From Vicinamibacteraceae bacterium (lineage in GTDB: Bacteria > Acidobacteriota > Thermoanaerobaculia > Multivoradales > Multivoraceae): a stretch of DNA of 64,000 nt. Below the pieces are notes generated by a model that saw only the letters and a program-made list of their open reading frames with translations, was not told where the DNA came from and searched no databases. Each line of letters begins with the position of its first letter. The first letter of the stretch is position 1. This document shows positions 59,992 to 64,000 of the stretch, piece after piece. The DNA lies in assembly GCA_012270995.1 (NCBI GenBank), contig JAAXHG010000166.1, positions 110,818 through 174,817 of the forward strand. Reading direction: 5' to 3'. The position numbers and the translations under genes are program-made.

Positions 59992-61581
59992 CTACACCGC
60001 CTGCTCGCGAATCGCCAGAAAGCGGACTTCCGGCGCGTTCTCCGCGGCGCGGTCGAGCCAGTAGCGGTTGGCGGCCAAGAAGAGAGGCGCGCCGTTGTGG
60101 TCGTGCGCGATCTTCGCCGCGTTGCGGCGCACGAAGTCGCGCACCGCGCGTTCGTCGTCCGCGTCGATCCAGCGCGCCAGGGACATTGCCGTCGACTCGA
60201 AACGGACCGGTACCTCGTACTCGGTGCGGATGCGGTCGGCTAGTACGTCGAACTGGAGGGCGCCGGCGACGCCGACGATCCAGTCGGCGCCCTCTCGGGC
60301 GCGGAAGACCTGCGCCACGCCCTCTTCCGCGAGCTGAAGCAGCGCGCGGCCGAGATGCTTGGCCCGCAGCGGATCCTCGGGCCGGACCCGGCGCAGGAGG
60401 TCGGGGGCGAAGCTGGGAACGCCGACGAAACGGATCGGCTCGCCGGCCGACAGAGCGTCGCCGATGCGCAGGTTCCCGTGGTTCGGGATGCCGATGATGT
60501 CGCCGGGCCAGGCTTCCTCGGCGAGCTCCCGGTCCCGGGCCAGAAACAGGACCGGGTTGTGGATGTTCAGCGTACGCCCGCTACGGGGATGGAACAGCCG
60601 GATGCCCCGATGGAAGCGCCCCGAGCACAGCCGCACGAAGGCGATCCGGTCGCGGTGCTTCGGGTCCATGTTCGCCTGGATCTTGAAGACGAAGCCGGTG
60701 ACCGTCCCCTCGCCGGGGGCGACCGTTCGCTCGGCCGCGCGCCGCGGCCGCGGCGCCGGCGCGTGGCGGGCGAGGCCGTCGAGCAGCGACCCGACGCCGA
60801 AGCCGCGCAGCGCGCTGCCGAAGTAGACCGGAGTCCGGTTGCCCGAGAGAAAGGCGGCGCTGTCGAACGGCGGGCAGAGCTCGCGCACGATTTCGACTTC
60901 CTCGCGCAGCCTGGCCGCTGGTTCGCCGCCGATCGCCTGTTCGATGTCCGGCGAGTCGAGCCCCGGAACGACCCGCTCCGCGGCTCGTCGCTGCCTGTCT
61001 CCGGGCGCGACCAGGACCAGCCGGTCGCGGATCAGGTCGTAGCTTCCCTGGAAGCTCCGCCCCATGCCGACCGGCCAGGTCATCGGAGCGACCTCGAGCT
61101 GCAGGGTGTCGGCGATCTCGTCGAGCAGATCGAACGGATCGCGCGCGTCGCGGTCCAGCTTGTTGATGAAGCTCGTGATCGGCATGTCGCGCAGCCGGCA
61201 GACCTCGAACAGCTTCCGCGTCTGCGTTTCGATGCCCTTGGCGGCGTCGAGGACCATGACCGCCGAGTCGACCGCGGTGAGTGTCCGATAGGTGTCCTCG
61301 CTGAAGTCCTCGTGGCCGGGGGTGTCCAGCAGGTTGAACGTGTTGCCCTCGTACTCGAAGGTCATGACGGAAGCGCTGACGGAGATGCCGCGCTCCCGCT
61401 CCACCTTCATCCAGTCCGAGCGGGCCCGGCGGGCCTCGCCCCGGGCCTTGACCGCGCCGGCGAGCTGAATGGCGCCGGCGCGGAGCAGGAGCTTCTCGGT
61501 CAGCGTCGTCTTGCCCGCGTCCGGGTGGGAGATGATGGCGAAGGTGCGGCGGCGGGCAACCGCTTCGGCGAGGGTCGTCAT
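59992..61581 (-). CDS. prfC: Peptide chain release factor 3
   Basis: A 529-aa translational GTPase, the same length as E. coli RF3. P-loop AIISHPDAGKTTLTEKLLL, G2/G3 in NLLDTPGHEDFSEDTYR, G4 FINKLDRDARDPF, and the RF3-specific C-terminal DVLADRIRTEYEVPVRFE are visible. RF3 recycles RF1/RF2 after termination. ATG 61581 follows a -10-like TATAGA/TAGACT at about 61628-61635, leaving a leader of roughly 40 nt. It lies between the HigB module and the acyl-CoA dehydrogenase pair. Confidence 0.95.
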   Translation of the reverse strand: MTTLAEAVARRRTFAIISHPDAGKTTLTEKLLLRAGAIQLAGAVKARGEARRARSDWMKVERERGISVSASVMTFEYEGNTFNLLDTPGHEDFSEDTYRTLTAVDSAVMVLDAAKGIETQTRKLFEVCRLRDMPITSFINKLDRDARDPFDLLDEIADTLQLEVAPMTWPVGMGRSFQGSYDLIRDRLVLVAPGDRQRRAAERVVPGLDSPDIEQAIGGEPAARLREEVEIVRELCPPFDSAAFLSGNRTPVYFGSALRGFGVGSLLDGLARHAPAPRPRRAAERTVAPGEGTVTGFVFKIQANMDPKHRDRIAFVRLCSGRFHRGIRLFHPRSGRTLNIHNPVLFLARDRELAEEAWPGDIIGIPNHGNLRIGDALSAGEPIRFVGVPSFAPDLLRRVRPEDPLRAKHLGRALLQLAEEGVAQVFRAREGADWIVGVAGALQFDVLADRIRTEYEVPVRFESTAMSLARWIDADDERAVRDFVRRNAAKIAHDHNGAPLFLAANRYWLDRAAENAPEVRFLAIREQAV

Positions 61582-61785
61582 GGCTACGGTCAGGTGGCGG
61601 GCCGGAGTGGGGGCGCGGCGGCGCGGGAGTCTATAGTCGGGCGGCCGCACCCCTGTGTTCGTCCCCGCGTTCGACAACTCGCGCGCGGAGCGGTTCGGAG
61701 GTGACGCGGACCGCGTCGTTTCGGTTCGTGCCAGAATGTGCTCCCGTCCCGTCTGGCCGGGGTAACAGCCGTCCGAGGTAACCGC

Positions 61786-62973
61786 GTGAGTGATCTGTCC
61801 GCATTTCGAGAGGAGGCCCGCGCCTGGGTCGAGGGCGCCGCGCCTGAGTTCCTGCGCGGCAAGGCGTCCGACCCGAACGCCTGGGCCGCCGGCGGCCGCA
61901 AGGCGCCCTTCATCTACCCGGAGAGCCGCGACTGGCTGCTGGCGGCGGCCGATCGCGGCTTCTCGGCGCCGACCTGGCCCGAGGAGTACGGCGGCGCCGG
62001 TCTCTCCCGCGACGAAGCGGCCGTCCTGCACGAGGAGATGGCCCGCCTGGCCCTGCCCTTGCCGTTGACCGGTTTCGGCTACAGCATGATCGGGCCGACG
62101 CTGCTGGATCACGGCACGAAGGCGCAGAAGGCGGAACACCTGCCGAAGATCGTCCGCGGCGAGATCCGCTGGTGCCAGGGTTACTCGGAACCGAACGCGG
62201 GATCCGACCTGGCGTCCCTGGCGACATCGGCGGTGCGGGACGGCGACTTCTACGTGATCAACGGGCAGAAGATCTGGACTTCCGGCGCCGACCAGGCGGA
62301 CTGGATCTTCATGCTCGTGCGCACGAACCCGGACGTCAAGAAGCAGCGCGGCATCACCTTCATCCTGGTCGACATGGCGTCGCCGGGCGTCGAGGTGCGG
62401 CCGATCCGGCTGATCAGCGGCGCCTCGCCGTTCTGCGAGACGTTCTTCCACGACGTGCGGACGCCGGTCCACCAGGTCATCGGCGAAGTGAACGGCGGCT
62501 GGACGGTGGCCAAGGCGTTGCTCGGCCACGAACGGACCTCGATCGGCGGCATGGGCCGCGGCGGCGCCAGAGCTTCGCTGCCGGCCCTGGCCCGGGAGTA
62601 CATAGGCGTCGACGAGATGGGCCGGATCGACGACCCCGCGATCCGGGAGCGGGTGACCCGGTGCGAGATGGACGCGATGTCCTACGGGCTCACGATCAAG
62701 CGTCACGGCGACGGCCTGGAGGCGGGGCACAAGCCCGGGCCGGAGAGCTCGATGTTCAAGTACTACGGTACGGAACTCAACATGCGCCGCGAAGAGCTGA
62801 TGCTCTCCATCCGGGGCCCCCAGGCGCTGGGATGGGAAGGGGAGGGCTTCGAGCCGGCGGAGCTGAACCAGACCCGCTCGTGGCTCCGCTCGCGGGCGAA
62901 CAGCATCGAGGGGGGAACCTCGGAGATTCAGTTGAACATCATCGCCAAGCGCGTGCTGGGGTTGCCGGACTGA
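61786..62973 (+). CDS. Acyl-CoA dehydrogenase, first subunit of second tandem pair
   Basis: A 395-aa acyl-CoA dehydrogenase with SAPTWPEEYGGAGLSRDEAA, GYSEPNAGSDLASLATSA, VINGQKIWTSGADQADWIF and the C-terminal IEGGTSEIQLNIIAKRVLGLP. This is the long, GGT-SEI-containing type. GTG 61786 begins the mature-looking N-terminus (SDLSAFREEARAWVEG). Its stop overlaps the following ATG by 1 nt (TGATG), the same arrangement as the 24-27 kb pair but with the long subunit first. Confidence 0.92.
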   Translation: MSDLSAFREEARAWVEGAAPEFLRGKASDPNAWAAGGRKAPFIYPESRDWLLAAADRGFSAPTWPEEYGGAGLSRDEAAVLHEEMARLALPLPLTGFGYSMIGPTLLDHGTKAQKAEHLPKIVRGEIRWCQGYSEPNAGSDLASLATSAVRDGDFYVINGQKIWTSGADQADWIFMLVRTNPDVKKQRGITFILVDMASPGVEVRPIRLISGASPFCETFFHDVRTPVHQVIGEVNGGWTVAKALLGHERTSIGGMGRGGARASLPALAREYIGVDEMGRIDDPAIRERVTRCEMDAMSYGLTIKRHGDGLEAGHKPGPESSMFKYYGTELNMRREELMLSIRGPQALGWEGEGFEPAELNQTRSWLRSRANSIEGGTSEIQLNIIAKRVLGLPD

Positions 62974-64000
62974 TGGCGCCGCTGGCCCTCACCGCCCCCC
63001 AGAACATGCTGGCCCGGACCGCGGCCGAGCTGGTTTCGAAGCACGGCGGGGTGGACCGCCAGCGCCGACTCCGCGACGAGGGCGCCGAACTTGGCTACAG
63101 CCCCGAAGTCTGGGCCGAGATGGCCGACCTGGGCTGGCTGGGCATTCCCTTCGCGGAAGAGCACGGCGGCCTCGGCATGGGCATGGCCGAGACGGTGCTG
63201 ATCACGGAGGCGATGGGCCGCGGCCTGGCGCCCGAGCCGTTCGTGTCGGCGGTCGTCTTCGCCGGCGGGCTGATCGCGGACGCCGGCAGCGCGGAGCAGC
63301 GCGCCGAGTGGCTGCCGCCGCTGATCGACGGAGAGAAGCGTCTGGCGCCGGCGCTGCTCGAGACGCGGGGCAGGTACCGGCTCGGCCGGGTCGAGACGCT
63401 CGCGGAGGCGAACGGCGGCGGTTGGGCGGTCTCGGGCGAGAAGGTCCAGGTGGTCGGCGGCGTCGGCGCGGACGGCTTCCTGATCGCGGCCCGAACGGAG
63501 GGTGGCGACAACGGTCTGACGCTCTTCCTGGTGCCGGCGTCGGCGGACGGCCTCGAGGTCGTGGCTCAGCAACGGGTCGACTCACGCAACGCGGCGATCG
63601 TCAGACTGAGCGACGTTCACGTGGCGGGCGCCGCCGTCCTGGGCGCCGTCGGCGGCGGCCTGGAACCGCTCGGGCGGGCGGTGGACCGGGCGACGGTCGC
63701 CGTCTGCGGCGAGATGCTCGGCGTGATGACGGAGGCCTTCGAGCGCACGATCGAATACCTCAAGTCGCGCAGCCAGTTCGGCGTCCTGATCGGCACGTTC
63801 CAGGCGCTCAAGCATCGGGCCGCGAAGATGTTCATCGAGATCGAGCTGTCCCGTTCCACCGTCATGGCCGCGGCGCGGGCGCTCGACGAGGGCGCCGACG
63901 ACGCGCAGCTCCAGGTGTCGAACGCCAAGGCGCGATGCTCGGACGCCCTGATCCTGGTCACCAACGAGGCCCTGCAGATGCACGGCGGCATCGGCATGAC
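62973..64000 (+). CDS. Acyl-CoA dehydrogenase, second subunit of second tandem pair (partial)
   Basis: The open frame begins at ATG 62973, overlaps the previous stop by 1 nt and runs off the right edge after about 342 codons. It shows LGIPFAEEHGGLGMGMAETV, a SRSQFGVLIGTFQALKHRAA segment and, at the very edge, ALQMHGGIGM, the short subunit type. Together with the preceding gene it should form a heteromeric dehydrogenase. The C-terminus is unseen. Confidence 0.9.
   Translation, partial: MAPLALTAPQNMLARTAAELVSKHGGVDRQRRLRDEGAELGYSPEVWAEMADLGWLGIPFAEEHGGLGMGMAETVLITEAMGRGLAPEPFVSAVVFAGGLIADAGSAEQRAEWLPPLIDGEKRLAPALLETRGRYRLGRVETLAEANGGGWAVSGEKVQVVGGVGADGFLIAARTEGGDNGLTLFLVPASADGLEVVAQQRVDSRNAAIVRLSDVHVAGAAVLGAVGGGLEPLGRAVDRATVAVCGEMLGVMTEAFERTIEYLKSRSQFGVLIGTFQALKHRAAKMFIEIELSRSTVMAAARALDEGADDAQLQVSNAKARCSDALILVTNEALQMHGGIGM

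Overview
The window is GC-rich bacterial chromosome with dense coding, very short intergenic gaps and frequent GTG/TTG starts. I see no rRNA, tRNA, CRISPR array or complete insertion sequence. The gene mix (carboxypeptidase-regulatory repeat proteins, DUF5916, sortilin-like Asp-box proteins, MoxR/DUF58/BatA/DUF4159/DUF4175 clusters, paired acyl-CoA dehydrogenases, DUF1080) fits an uncultured Acidobacteriota lineage or a close relative. That placement is inferred from gene content; no marker gene was searched.

Layout. 1-4.7 kb: an exported ankyrin-repeat protein running off the left edge, a small divergent Cys-rich secreted protein and a large CarboxypepD_reg repeat protein. 4.75-8.5 kb: miaA, a lipoprotein, an isochorismatase-fold hydrolase and an NTF2-like exported protein. 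8.5-24.3 kb: a compact nine-gene plus-strand operon, DUF4159 / VWA / Cys-less caspase-fold / TPR-gluzincin / DUF4159 / MoxR / DUF58 / BatA-VWA / DUF4175, several of its genes overlapping by 1-4 nt. 24.3-30.7 kb: an acyl-CoA dehydrogenase pair, an MBL hydrolase, an enoyl-CoA hydratase, an exported amidohydrolase and a DUF368 polyprenyl-phosphate translocase. 30.9-33.9 kb: a glutathione block (gor, gshB, chaC). 33.9-42 kb: an alkyl-DHAP-synthase-like flavoprotein, a CarboxypepD_reg gene broken by one amber codon, an acyl-CoA carboxylase carboxyltransferase, DUF1080 and a luciferase-like monooxygenase.

42.1-46.5 kb is a decaying defence island: a DUF1640-like membrane peptide, a type ISP-like restriction-modification gene with a (AG)21 tract in its methylase part and two apparent internal deletions, and a phd/vapC toxin-antitoxin pair whose antitoxin has a 1-bp frameshift. 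46.7-50.7 kb: clpA, clpS and a DUF482 acyltransferase-like gene. 50.8-58.2 kb: a second DUF1640-like peptide, then an operon of sortilin-like protein, DUF5916 and gamma-glutamyltransferase. 58.2-64 kb: an RNase HI fused to a degenerate second RNase H domain, a HigB-like toxin module, prfC, and a second acyl-CoA dehydrogenase pair truncated by the right edge.

A recurring regulatory theme is a TANNNT-like -10 hexamer ending only 6-10 nt before the start codon. It is seen at eleven genes and on both sides of four divergent pairs, as expected for leaderless or near-leaderless transcripts. The strongest candidates for something under-described are the nine-gene MoxR/caspase-fold/gluzincin operon, the leaderless promoter set, the AG-tract RM gene and the half-dead tandem RNase H.
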